The notes under the pieces were generated by a model, which did no database searches, had not been told where the DNA came from, and saw nothing but the letters and a program-made list of their open reading frames with translations. Positions 22,950 through 30,655 of a stretch of 43,457 nucleotides of DNA are shown piece after piece. This DNA is from an uncultured Bacilli bacterium (GTDB taxonomy: Bacteria; Bacillota_I; Bacilli_A; RF39; UBA660). The translations under genes and the position numbers were made by a program. Within the stretch, counting starts at the first letter, position 1; every line of letters begins with the position of its first letter. The stretch covers positions 1 through 43,457 of the forward strand of contig CALVOL010000006.1 of NCBI GenBank assembly GCA_944350285.1. The letters are read 5' to 3'.

Positions 22950-24140
22950 ATGATAGAAAGAACAGAGTATTTAGAAGATTTAAAAAATTGGAAAGATAAA
23001 GACTTGATAAAAGTAGTAACTGGAATTAGAAGATGTGGGAAATCCACTTTATTTGAATTATATATTGAATATTTAAAACAGCTAGGAATTAAAGAAGATC
23101 ACATAATCTTTATTAATCTTGAATCACCAGAATATGATTTTAACGATTACAAAGAATTATATAATTATGTAAATAGTAAAATAAAAGATAAAGACATGTA
23201 TTATGTATTTCTAGACGAAGTACAAGTAGTAAAAGATTTTGAAAAAGCAGTAGATGGTTTGTATATCAAAAAAAATGTGGATGAGTACATTACGGGTTCA
23301 AATGCTTATCTGTTGTCCGGAGAATTAGCAACATTATTATCAGGAAGATACATAGAATTAAAGATGTTACCGTTATCTTTTAAAGAATATGTAAGATTTT
23401 ATAACCAAGAGGGCGACGAAAAGCTATATTTAAAATATATCAATAACAGTTCGATGCCATATGCTGTAAAATTGGATAGTCAAGACGAAATAGACTTGTA
23501 CCTAGATAGTATCTATAACACTATTATTGTGAAAGACATAGCTACAAGAAAAAAAATATCTGATACAGGAATACTAAGAAGCATATCTGAATTTATGTTT
23601 GCAAGCATTGGAAATTTATTATCCATAAAAAAAATTGCTGATACTTTAACATCAAATGGCAGAAAAATATCTGCACATACTGTCGAAAGTTACTTAAATG
23701 CATTAGTCGAAAGTTTTATTTTTAGTAAGGTGCCTAGATACGATATAAAAGGCAAACAATATTTACAAAGTGGCGAAAAATATTATGCAACCGATGTGAC
23801 TATGAGATATGCAATTCTTGGTAGAAAAAACATGGATTTAGGATATGTTTTAGAAAACATTGTGTATTTAGAACTTATAAGACGAGGATACAAGGTGTAT
23901 GTTGGAAAATCAGAAGATAAAGAAATTGATTTTATGGCTGAAAATAGCAAAGGAATTCAGTATTTTCAAGTAGCATATACAGTAAGAGATGAAAAGACTT
24001 TAACAAGAGAACTTACTGCATTAGAGTCAATAAATGACCATTATCCTAAATACATTTTAACAATGGATGTAGATCCAGAAGTGGATTATAATGGTATAAG
24101 AAAAATAAACGCATTAGATTGGTTACTAGAAAAAGAATAA
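22950..24140 (+). CDS. AAA_14/DUF4143 ATPase, copy 1
   Basis: A 396-residue ATPase. Walker A is GIRRCGKST (25-33), Walker B YYVFLDEV with DE at 89-90, and the sensor region is YITGSNAYLLSG. LPLSFKEY marks the end of the AAA core. A winged-helix part follows, then the DUF4143 region ending in a PD-(D/E)XK-like patch (KEIDFMAENSKGIQYFQVAY), in which the usual E-x-K is Q-V-A. This family is widespread in gut bacteria; its role is unsettled, with DNA binding and nuclease activity proposed from the fold. Two relatives lie at 24698 and 29993. The three are clearly divergent, not recent duplicates. Confidence 0.85.
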   Translation: MIERTEYLEDLKNWKDKDLIKVVTGIRRCGKSTLFELYIEYLKQLGIKEDHIIFINLESPEYDFNDYKELYNYVNSKIKDKDMYYVFLDEVQVVKDFEKAVDGLYIKKNVDEYITGSNAYLLSGELATLLSGRYIELKMLPLSFKEYVRFYNQEGDEKLYLKYINNSSMPYAVKLDSQDEIDLYLDSIYNTIIVKDIATRKKISDTGILRSISEFMFASIGNLLSIKKIADTLTSNGRKISAHTVESYLNALVESFIFSKVPRYDIKGKQYLQSGEKYYATDVTMRYAILGRKNMDLGYVLENIVYLELIRRGYKVYVGKSEDKEIDFMAENSKGIQYFQVAYTVRDEKTLTRELTALESINDHYPKYILTMDVDPEVDYNGIRKINALDWLLEKE

Positions 24141-24176
24141 TGGTTAACCCAGTTCAAAAGAAAGAAAAAAATAGAA

Positions 24177-24473
24177 ATGAAAATAATTACTGTTTGTGGA
24201 AGTTTAAAATTTAAAGAAGAAATGATGAGAGAAGCCATTCGCTTAGAATTAGAGGGTAACATCGTTCTAACACCATTGTTTCCTTTAAAAGAAGAAGATA
24301 TGCCAACCAAAGAAGAAGGAAATTTGCTAGGTAATATGCATAAAGAAAAGATAAAAATATCAGATGGAATATTTGTAATAAACGTTGGTGGTTATATTGG
24401 TGAAAGCACGCAAAGTGAAATTGCTTTAGCCAAAAGTCTTCACAAAGAAGTAAAATATTTAGAAGAAATCTAA
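24177..24473 (+). CDS. Nucleoside 2-deoxyribosyltransferase-like protein
   Basis: A 98-residue Rossmann-like protein with TVCGSLKF at the start, a central TPLFPLKEEDM, and ISDGIFVINVGGYIGESTQSEIALA at the end, the pattern of small nucleoside 2-deoxyribosyltransferase-related proteins. The GES-x2-EI-x2-A stretch holds the usual catalytic Glu region. It would act on nucleosides or nucleotides; the real substrate is unknown. It lies 36 bases after the first DUF4143 gene, possibly in the same transcript, and is closed by a strong terminator. Confidence 0.65.
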   Translation: MKIITVCGSLKFKEEMMREAIRLELEGNIVLTPLFPLKEEDMPTKEEGNLLGNMHKEKIKISDGIFVINVGGYIGESTQSEIALAKSLHKEVKYLEEI

Positions 24474-24482
24474 AATAATCAA

Positions 24483-24518
24483 AAAAAAGTTATTTTGTTT
24501 GAACGAAATAACTTTTTA
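24483..24518 (+). terminator. Terminator after the deoxyribosyltransferase-like gene
   Basis: AAAAAAGTTATTT pairs with AAATAACTTTTT around a 10-base loop, giving a long A/T-flanked stem. Confidence 0.8.
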
Positions 24519-24560
24519 ATAAAGCTCTTTGATTGTAAAATTTCAATCTATTATATAGAA

Positions 24561-24651
24561 AGTAGTGCCAAAAAGTTGCATTTTTAATGAAAAAGTGGTG
24601 CCAAAAAGTTGCATTTTTGACAAAAAAGTGGTGCCAAAAAGTTGCATTTTC
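24561..24651 (+). repeat. Three 33-bp tandem repeats at the second DUF4143 promoter
   Basis: A 25-base core (AGTGGTGCCAAAAAGTTGCA plus TTTT and one variable base) begins at 24561, 24594 and 24627, exactly 33 bases apart. The first copy differs by one base (AGTAGTG). The third copy contains TTGCAT at 24642, the -35 element of the gene at 24698. Units of three helical turns on one DNA face suit cooperative protein binding. Confidence 0.9.
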
Positions 24652-24670
24652 TCATAAATGATGTTAAAAT
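24642..24670 (+). promoter_or_regulatory. Promoter of the second DUF4143 ATPase gene
   Basis: TTGCAT (24642-24647), 17 bases, TAAAAT (24665-24670). The -35 is part of the third 33-bp repeat. Confidence 0.7.
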
Positions 24671-24697
24671 CACTTATAAGAAAGTGAGGCCATTATT

Positions 24698-26014
24698 ATG
24701 AAAAGAACTTTTGAAGAAACAATGTTATCATGGAAAAAAGCCGGAATGAATAAGCCGTTCATGCTTATCGGGGCTAGACAAATAGGAAAAACGTATCTAG
24801 TAAAAAAATTTTGCAAAGAAAATTTTCAAAATTATTTATATTTTAATTTGGAACAAGATGCAGAAATTGCTGCGATTTTCGAAACTTCATTAAATCCAGA
24901 AGAAATAATAAAAAATATTGAAATCCGGTTAGAAAGAAAAATAGATATTGAAAACACAATCTTGTTTTTTGATGAGGTACAAGTTTCTGAAAGATTTATC
25001 ACTTCTTTAAAATACTTTTGTGAAAGTGAAGAACCATATAAAATTATATGTGCGGGATCATTATTAGGAGTAAAAATTAATAGATTTAATTCTTCTTTTC
25101 CAGTTGGAAAAATAGTATTAGAATATATGCATCCAATGAGTTTTAAAGAATTTTTAATGGCTTTAAATCAAAACTATTTAATGGAAGAAATATTAAATCA
25201 CTATCAAAATATGACTGCTATGCCCCAAGACCTTCATGATAAAGCACTAACTCTCTATAGACATTACCTTATTACTGGAGGAATGCCCGAAGCAATAAAC
25301 AATTACATAGAAAATAATCAAGACATTATGAGTTTTAATAGGAATATTGTGAAATCTATTATAGATATGTATTTAAGTGACATGAATAAATATACTATTA
25401 ATAAAAATGAAAGTATTAAAATTGAAAAAGTTTATTTAAGTATTCCAAATGAACTAGCAAAAGAAAATAAAAGATTTCAATACAATTTAATAGAAGAGTC
25501 TGCTAGTAAAAGAAAATTTGAAACAGCTTTGGATTGGCTAAATGCTAGTTCAATAATTTTGAGTTGTTACAATACAGAAAAGCCAGAAATTCCACTAAAG
25601 GCTTATATCAATAGAGATATATTTAAAATTTATTATAGTGATGTAGGTATATTGAATTCTCTTAGTGACATAGGTATAAAAGATATCATGTGTGATACAG
25701 ATTTTATGTTTAAGGGGGCAATCGCTGAAAACTATGTAGCAGAAGAACTGAATGTATTAAATTTTCCTTTAATATATTGGAAGAATAGAGGCGATGCAGA
25801 AATTGATTTTTTGATTACAACCAATGATGGTATAATCCCGATAGAGGTGAAAGCATCAAATAGAAATCAATCAAAAAGTCTTAAAATATATATGGACAAA
25901 TATAAACCAAACTATGGCATAAGAATAAGCACAAAAAATTTTGGCTTTGAAAATAATATAAAATCTATTCCATTATATGCGGTATTTTGTATCAAAGATT
26001 TAAAAATGAATTAA
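24698..26014 (+). CDS. AAA_14/DUF4143 ATPase, copy 2
   Basis: A 438-residue ATPase with Walker A GARQIGKTYL (25-34) and Walker B TILFFDEVQ (DE at 92-93), sensor region IICAGSLLG and MHPMSFKEFL ending the AAA core. ITGGMPEAI marks the winged-helix linker. The C-terminal DUF4143 part has a complete PD-(D/E)XK pattern (AEIDFLITTNDGIIPIEVKA), so nuclease activity is possible here, unlike in copy 1. GAAAGTGAGG precedes the ATG. It is a single-gene unit with three tandem operator-like repeats in front. Confidence 0.88.
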   Translation: MKRTFEETMLSWKKAGMNKPFMLIGARQIGKTYLVKKFCKENFQNYLYFNLEQDAEIAAIFETSLNPEEIIKNIEIRLERKIDIENTILFFDEVQVSERFITSLKYFCESEEPYKIICAGSLLGVKINRFNSSFPVGKIVLEYMHPMSFKEFLMALNQNYLMEEILNHYQNMTAMPQDLHDKALTLYRHYLITGGMPEAINNYIENNQDIMSFNRNIVKSIIDMYLSDMNKYTINKNESIKIEKVYLSIPNELAKENKRFQYNLIEESASKRKFETALDWLNASSIILSCYNTEKPEIPLKAYINRDIFKIYYSDVGILNSLSDIGIKDIMCDTDFMFKGAIAENYVAEELNVLNFPLIYWKNRGDAEIDFLITTNDGIIPIEVKASNRNQSKSLKIYMDKYKPNYGIRISTKNFGFENNIKSIPLYAVFCIKDLKMN

Positions 26015-26035
26015 CAGAACACCTTTTAGAGAAAA

Positions 26036-26059
26036 TGAAAGAAATTATTTCAGCTTTTT
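26036..26059. terminator. Weak terminator between convergent genes
   Basis: TGAAA/TTTCA forms a short stem followed by GCTTTTTT on the plus strand. The stem is only 5 bp, so this is tentative. Confidence 0.3.
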
Positions 26060-27174
26060 TGCTTTCTTTTGTTCTTATGATTACAAGAAAATATAATAGC
26101 TAGATATAAGAATAAGACAATGGTTGAAGAACCACCATAACTAACAAATGGAAGAGGAATTCCAATAATAGGAATAAGCCCTAAATTCATACTAATATTC
26201 ACGAGCTGACTCACGATAAAAATAGAGAGGAAAGAATATCCAAAAATTCGGTATTCTTTTCTTTTTATTTTTTTAATATACCCAATAAGATAAAAATCTA
26301 AAACAAGGAAAGAAAGTAAAATAACAATATTTCCTGTTAAACCAAAAACATTACTAGATAATGCAAATACAAAATCAGTAGGGCTCTCTGGAATATAAAT
26401 ACCAACCTCCGTAAGAGAAAACCGCCATAACGGAGCAGAACCAATTGCAATCAAAGCATTTTCAATCTGCATACCAGTTCCAAAAGAGAATAGACGTTCA
26501 ACCCGATAAAAGAATGTCGTGCCAATAATAGAAATCAAAAAATCTTTTTGAAAGAAATAACAATAAAAGAAACCACCAATAAAAGCTGCCGTTAAAATAA
26601 ATGCAATAAGAAACCACCATTTATGAATTTTTGAATTCCATAATAATACCAAAGTAATAAGACAGTAAAATAGTATTGCCCCTGTATCAGGTTCTAAAAA
26701 TACCAAAATACAAGGAAGGATTAAAAGAAGTAATACATACAAAAGAAACTTAAATTCATCCGTCCATTTATGAAACTTCTTTTGAGTAACAAGAGTAGTT
26801 AAATAAAGAGAATAAGCAAGTTTCATAAGTTCGCTAGGTTGCAAATTAAAGTATTTCAAATTAAGCCATGCCCGAGAACCATTAACACCGGTTCCAACAA
26901 ACAACACTAAAACAAGAACTGCTAAACTAATAAGATAAAAATATTTACTGTAACGAAACAAAAAATCACTTTTAATAAACCGAAATAAAAATAAAATAAA
27001 AAAGCCTATTCCTATCCACAATGCTTGCCGTTCAAAATGATTTTGATAAGTATCACTAATAAACTGAGCATGATACATCAAAAAAAGACTGATAGTAAGT
27101 AACAGTAAAAAAGGGATCCAAAAAAATAAATGTTTTAGAGAATGTAATTTTTTCATATTAATATTATGTTTCAT
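26050..27174 (-). CDS. rodA: RodA/FtsW-family peptidoglycan glycosyltransferase
   Basis: A 374-residue SEDS membrane protein with about ten helices. Hallmarks in order: NGSRAWLNL, QPSELMKL, EPDTGA (the catalytic-type Asp follows in the ESPTDFVFA loop), and the C-terminal IPLPFVSYGGSS. SEDS proteins polymerise lipid II with a class B penicillin-binding protein. The EPDTG motif and the length favour RodA over FtsW, but SpoVE-like roles are not excluded. It proves the organism has peptidoglycan. The site AAAGG is very close to ATG 27174; a second ATG is 18 bases on but lacks a site. Confidence 0.88.
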   Translation of the reverse strand: MKHNINMKKLHSLKHLFFWIPFLLLLTISLFLMYHAQFISDTYQNHFERQALWIGIGFFILFLFRFIKSDFLFRYSKYFYLISLAVLVLVLFVGTGVNGSRAWLNLKYFNLQPSELMKLAYSLYLTTLVTQKKFHKWTDEFKFLLYVLLLLILPCILVFLEPDTGAILFYCLITLVLLWNSKIHKWWFLIAFILTAAFIGGFFYCYFFQKDFLISIIGTTFFYRVERLFSFGTGMQIENALIAIGSAPLWRFSLTEVGIYIPESPTDFVFALSSNVFGLTGNIVILLSFLVLDFYLIGYIKKIKRKEYRIFGYSFLSIFIVSQLVNISMNLGLIPIIGIPLPFVSYGGSSTIVLFLYLAIIFSCNHKNKRKQKS

Positions 27175-27216
27175 ACCTTTAGATTTTAATCATAAAATAT
27201 AATGAGGTGAATAAGT

Positions 27217-27507
27217 TTGAAAGAATTACCAAAAGTATATGTCAGTCCAATTGATAAAGATTTGCGAAATAACAAAGATATGTTTTATTCAAAATTACTA
27301 GACCCTAAGAAAGATACAAAAGACATTATGAGAGAAATAGACAAGATATTTCATAGTAGAAACTTTGTGTACAAAAGTAAGGTAGAAATTACAACAAACG
27401 ATGGGATTATAGAAGCAACCATTGTTGGAAAAAACCAAAGCTCTTTATTAACACTAGATGGTAAAAGCATTCCAATCGCGACCATCAAAGATATCAAACA
27501 ACTCTAA
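27217..27507 (+). CDS. Small conserved-looking protein, TTG start
   Basis: A 96-residue soluble protein I do not recognise. The start is TTG at 27217 with AGGTGA eight bases upstream and TATAAT near 27198. The second half (VEITTNDGIIEATIVGKNQSSL) has the small beta-barrel rhythm of Sm-like or KOW-type folds, ending in SIPIATIKDIKQL; this is a guess from pattern. It is divergent from rodA, with overlapping promoter space, and closed by a terminator. Confidence 0.6.
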   Translation: MKELPKVYVSPIDKDLRNNKDMFYSKLLDPKKDTKDIMREIDKIFHSRNFVYKSKVEITTNDGIIEATIVGKNQSSLLTLDGKSIPIATIKDIKQL

Positions 27508-27533
27508 GACAGATAAAACTTATTTGTCTTTTT
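27506..27533 (+). terminator. Terminator after the TTG-start gene
   Basis: AAGACA pairs with TGTCTT, with ATAA/TTAT inside, then TTT. It begins at the stop codon. Confidence 0.7.
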
Positions 27534-27599
27534 AAATGCTACAAAATAATAAAAGAAAACAAAAAATATGCTATAATGTGCATAGAAAGATGTGAGACT

Positions 27600-27980
27600 A
27601 TGAAATTTAACAGTTTAATTCCAGAATTAAGTGTAACAAACATAGAAAAAAGTCGCATGTTCTATGAAAGTCTAGGCTTTCAAATAAAATATAGTCGTCC
27701 TAAATTTTATTTTTTAGAATTAGAGGAAAACCAACTAATGATAGAAGAAATGAACGACAATTGGAATGTTGGAAAGTTGGAGTATCCTTTTGGAAGAGGG
27801 ATGAACATAAGCATGACAGTAAGCAACATAGATGCGTTTTATAAAAAAGTACAAGAGCAAAAAATAAAAATATTTGTAGCATTAAAAGTAAGTGAATATG
27901 TCGTAGATGGTATCACTTACCAAGACAAAGAATTTTTAATACAAGATCCTGATGGTTATTTACTTAGATTTAATAATTGA
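27600..27980 (+). CDS. Glyoxalase/bleomycin-resistance (VOC) protein
   Basis: A 126-residue vicinal-oxygen-chelate protein: LIPELSVTNIEKSRMFYESLGF is the first beta-alpha unit and FLIQDPDGYLLRF the last strand. It resembles the bleomycin-binding type more than metal-dependent glyoxalase I. The frame opens at ATG 27576, but that codon falls in the TATAAT of its promoter (27572-27577), so ATG 27600 is used. It ends in TGA, evidence for the standard code. Confidence 0.82.
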   Translation: MKFNSLIPELSVTNIEKSRMFYESLGFQIKYSRPKFYFLELEENQLMIEEMNDNWNVGKLEYPFGRGMNISMTVSNIDAFYKKVQEQKIKIFVALKVSEYVVDGITYQDKEFLIQDPDGYLLRFNN

Positions 27981-28043
27981 AGAAGAAATTGCTTTATAGC
28001 AGTGGTATAATGAAGACTCAAAGTTAGAGTTTGGGAGGAAAAC

Positions 28044-28691
28044 ATGAAAACAAAAAGAATTGTATTAATCATTCTTGTTCTATTTATAATAATTTTAACT
28101 TATGTTTTATACCGGTGTAATATCATTCCTCATAAAAAATATACAAACGAGGATTTTAATATTTCAACATATACAAGTACTATAGATAAAGATGCGGACG
28201 GGATAGATGACCAAACCGACATTTTAAACAATGCTTTTGACTATGTAGCAACGAACCCTAAATATAAAAGTAAATATTATGCTACAGGGTACCCAAACGA
28301 TGAATATGGTGTCTGTACCGATGTCGTGGCAATTGCTTTAAAAAATGCCGGATATGACTTACAAGAATTAATAAACGAAGATGTGAGAGAAGACCAAGAA
28401 GCCTATGATATAGAAGTAATAGACAAAAATATTGATTTTCGAAGAGTAAATAATATTAAAGTCTACTTAGAACGTCATGCAAAATCACTAACAACCGATA
28501 TTCATGACATCAGTGCTTGGCAAGGAGGCGACGTCGTAGTGTTCACTCGGCACATCGCAGTTGTTTCTAACCATCGTAATCATAACGGAGTACCGTTTAT
28601 CATTCATCATGCAAATCCCTATCAAAGTAGTTACGAAGAAGATATACTAGAATATAGAAACGATATTGTTGGACATTATCGCATCAGTTAA
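28044..28691 (+). CDS. DUF1287 family envelope protein
   Basis: A 215-residue protein with an N-terminal helix (about 5-24) that anchors or exports it. The rest matches DUF1287 (NlpC/P60-like fold): YYATGYPNDEYGVCTDVVAIALKNAGYDL gives the nucleophile C91, then NIDFRRVNNIKVY, GGDVVVFTRHIAVVS with H170, and IIHHANP. Such proteins are thought to be cysteine hydrolases of the cell wall; the exact bond is not known to me. GGGAGG precedes the ATG. It is a single-gene unit. Confidence 0.85.
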   Translation: MKTKRIVLIILVLFIIILTYVLYRCNIIPHKKYTNEDFNISTYTSTIDKDADGIDDQTDILNNAFDYVATNPKYKSKYYATGYPNDEYGVCTDVVAIALKNAGYDLQELINEDVREDQEAYDIEVIDKNIDFRRVNNIKVYLERHAKSLTTDIHDISAWQGGDVVVFTRHIAVVSNHRNHNGVPFIIHHANPYQSSYEEDILEYRNDIVGHYRIS

Positions 28692-28730
28692 GAAAAGTTT
28701 TAATATCTACTCAGAGTGAATAATGAATAA

Positions 28731-29993
28731 CTAAATATATTCGATCGGAACTAAGTAGTTATTTTGCGATACTTCTACTATTTCTTTAGCCATGCATAAT
28801 ACGACTCCAGATCCGACAGTATATCCAAATTTCTCACAAACATTAAAATTCTTAAAAGCTTCCTTCCCTGGATTAGCACTTTTTTTAATCTCTATTGGGT
28901 ATAGTATCTTATCATGAAGAATAATCAAATCAATTTCTTTTTTGTTTTTATCACGATAATAATAGAGACGGTGATGAGGATCTATTCCATTGTTTGTATA
29001 TGATTTAATAATTTCAGTAATCACATAAGTCTCAAAGATATTGCCACTAAAAGGGCTTTTCTCTAACGTTTCACTAGTAAAATATCCGGCTAAAAAACAA
29101 GCTAGGCCAGTATCCATAAAATAAACCTTAGGTCTTTTAATTACTTTTTGAACTTGATTATTAGAGTAACTATTTAAAAGATATATCAAATGAGTATTGA
29201 CTAAAATGCTTAACCATTCGTTGACCGTTTTAGAATCTATTTCGATATCATTAGCAATATCAGAAGAATTAAATTCACAACCACTTCTAGCCGCCAAAGC
29301 ACACAAAAACTTATAAAATTTATTTTCGTCTTTAATTTTTATAAATTCTCTGACATCTCTTTCAATATATGTTTTAACATAAGATTGATAAAAGATTTCA
29401 CGTTGAATAGAGGTATTAGAGTATAACTCGGGATAACTACCATTTAAAATATGCTCAAATAAATCAGGGATGGATAAACGACCAGCTTTTTCTTTTTTTC
29501 TAAGAATAGAAATATCAGGGATAAACTCTGTTTCTTCTAACCCAAGAATTTCCCGAAAAGAAAAACCATACAAATCTAAAATAGCAATTCGACCAGCCAG
29601 AGAATCACTTAAATATTTCATAGTGGAAAATACTTGAGAACCAGTGAGATAATACATAGTAGATCTTTTAGCATTATTATCAAACATATATTGATTTCTC
29701 ATTTCATCCACATTCATTTTTAGATAACTAAGTAAATTAGGAGCATATTGAAATTCATCAATAATTAAAGGTGTTTCATGATTTCTTAAAAATAACTCAG
29801 GATCTTCATTTGCTTGAGTTCGCCATAAAAAATCATCTAAAGTAACATAATGAATTTTCTGCTCACTATTTTTTTTGAAAAATTCTAAAAGCGTGGTTTT
29901 CCCAACCTGTCTTGGACCAGTAATAGCAATGACAGGATATGCTCCAATCATTTTTTCTAATGTTTTCTCAATACTTCTATTTTTATAATTCAT
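28731..29993 (-). CDS. AAA_14/DUF4143 ATPase, copy 3
   Basis: A 420-residue ATPase with Walker A GPRQVGKTTL (26-35), Walker B PLIIDEFQ (DE at 79-80), sensor YYLTGSQVFS and the AAA end marker YGFSFREIL. A winged helix (SSDIANDIEIDSKTVNEWL) is easily seen, and the C-terminal PD-(D/E)XK patch is complete (KKEIDLIILHDKILYPIEIKKS). GAGGAGGT sets the ATG at 29993; the open frame running on to 30218 is antisense to other sequence. It has its own promoter, next to a 17-base inverted repeat. Confidence 0.9.
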   Translation of the reverse strand: MNYKNRSIEKTLEKMIGAYPVIAITGPRQVGKTTLLEFFKKNSEQKIHYVTLDDFLWRTQANEDPELFLRNHETPLIIDEFQYAPNLLSYLKMNVDEMRNQYMFDNNAKRSTMYYLTGSQVFSTMKYLSDSLAGRIAILDLYGFSFREILGLEETEFIPDISILRKKEKAGRLSIPDLFEHILNGSYPELYSNTSIQREIFYQSYVKTYIERDVREFIKIKDENKFYKFLCALAARSGCEFNSSDIANDIEIDSKTVNEWLSILVNTHLIYLLNSYSNNQVQKVIKRPKVYFMDTGLACFLAGYFTSETLEKSPFSGNIFETYVITEIIKSYTNNGIDPHHRLYYYRDKNKKEIDLIILHDKILYPIEIKKSANPGKEAFKNFNVCEKFGYTVGSGVVLCMAKEIVEVSQNNYLVPIEYI

Positions 29994-30020
29994 GATATAC
30001 CTCCTCGTATTTCTATATTT

Positions 30021-30049
30021 ATTATAATAGATAGAGCATAATTTGTCTA
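30021..30049 (-). promoter_or_regulatory. Promoter of the third DUF4143 ATPase gene
   Basis: Minus strand: TAGACA (30049-30044), 17 bases, TATAAT (30026-30021). Confidence 0.7.
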
Positions 30050-30053
30050 TACA

Positions 30054-30094
30054 TTTTAGACTTTTTCGGAATACTACTCCAAAAAAGTCTAAAA
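30054..30094. repeat. 17-base inverted repeat at the third DUF4143 promoter
   Basis: TTTTAGACTTTTTCGGA (30054-30070) and TCCAAAAAAGTCTAAAA (30078-30094) are inverted copies with one mismatch and a 7-base loop. It lies 5 bases upstream of the -35. No gene ends here on the minus strand, so it is more likely an operator than a terminator. Confidence 0.75.
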
Positions 30095-30106
30095 TTGAAA
30101 TAATAC

Positions 30107-30403
30107 TTGCCTTTTTCTCTAATCTCGAGTAAGGCGAGAGTAGTTTTAGGAAAAATATTAAAGAAATCATCAAAAATACAACCGAAAAAACAAAATAAAG
30201 TAGATTGGACAAAAGCATGGAGTACTAAATATCCTATTTTAAAACAATATCAAAAAGAAGTGGATATTCAAAAATACCAAAAAGAAATTAGTCGCCTATT
30301 AAAAGAACTACAAGATACCTACCATTATAACGAATTAGATGCAATGTTAGTATTAAAAGATATCCTCGCCCAAACATACTTTAAGAAAAAAGAGAAAAAA
30401 TAA
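30107..30403 (+). CDS. Small basic protein with unclear start
   Basis: An open frame of up to 98 residues, from TTG at 30107, rich in Lys and Gln. The second half (VDIQKYQKEISRLLKELQDTYHYNELDAMLVLKDILAQTYF) is helical and looks like a real gene end. No ATG or GTG is available and no clear ribosome site lies before the TTG, so the gene may be 5'-truncated or start at a rare codon. No family recognised. Confidence 0.4.
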   Translation: MPFSLISSKARVVLGKILKKSSKIQPKKQNKVDWTKAWSTKYPILKQYQKEVDIQKYQKEISRLLKELQDTYHYNELDAMLVLKDILAQTYFKKKEKK

Positions 30404-30455
30404 CAAAACTATGCTATAATACAGGAAAGAAAAAAATTAGAAAAGAGGAATTCCT

Positions 30456-30503
30456 ATGAGTAAGAAAATCAATAACAAATATATAAAAATAGATCGTGAA
30501 TAG
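30456..30503 (+). CDS. Leader ORF 1 of the ABC-F gene (15 residues)
   Basis: ATG at 30456 after a GAGG site (30445-30448), reading MSKKINNKYIKIDRE then TAG. TATAAT at 30415-30420 fits a promoter. It precedes the terminator at 30541. Its position suits a regulatory leader peptide sensed by a slowed ribosome; protein function is not expected. Confidence 0.5.
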   Translation: MSKKINNKYIKIDRE

Positions 30504-30540
30504 ATTGATTTTCTTGCTATGTAATAAAAAATAAAAAACA

Positions 30541-30577
30541 AGACTCTATCTAGTCCATAATCTAGAGAGTCTTTTTT
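30541..30577 (+). terminator. Attenuator-type terminator in the ABC-F leader
   Basis: AGACTCT (30541-30547) pairs with AGAGTCT (30566-30572), with CTAG/CTAG inside, then five T. It stands between leader ORF 1 and leader ORF 2, about 80 bases before the ABC-F start, so it would limit expression unless bypassed. Confidence 0.75.
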
Positions 30578-30593
30578 CTTGAGGAGGTGTGAT

Positions 30594-30614
30594 ATGTTAA
30601 CAAGAGAAAAATAA
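30594..30614 (+). CDS. Leader ORF 2 of the ABC-F gene (6 residues)
   Basis: ATG TTA ACA AGA GAA AAA TAA (MLTREK) with a near-perfect GAGGAGGTG site six bases upstream, stronger than that of the main gene. It ends 4 bases before the first of three mutually pairing segments. Typical of translational attenuation leaders for antibiotic-response genes. Confidence 0.5.
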   Translation: MLTREK

Positions 30615-30618
30615 GTCT

Positions 30619-30652
30619 GGCATAAACTTTAATTATGCCTAGAAAGGCATAA
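30619..30652 (+). promoter_or_regulatory. Alternative hairpins controlling the ABC-F ribosome site
   Basis: GGCATAA (30619-30625) can pair with TTATGCC (30633-30639). The latter, extended to TTATGCCT (30633-30640), can instead pair with AGGCATAA (30645-30652), an 8-bp stem with loop AGAA that covers part of the Shine-Dalgarno AAAGG (30643-30647) of the ABC-F gene. The two foldings exclude each other. Confidence 0.65.
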
Positions 30653-30655
30653 AAG

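Noticed and set aside
24561-24651. CRISPR array
   Set aside because: Three repeats of 25 bases have spacers of only 8 bases that are A/T-rich and alike, there are no cas genes, and the last repeat carries a -35 element.
30000-30218. N-terminal extension with membrane helices on the third DUF4143 ATPase
   Set aside because: The extra 75 residues lie upstream of a perfect GAGGAGGT-ATG start, cover the promoter and inverted repeat, and are antisense to another frame.
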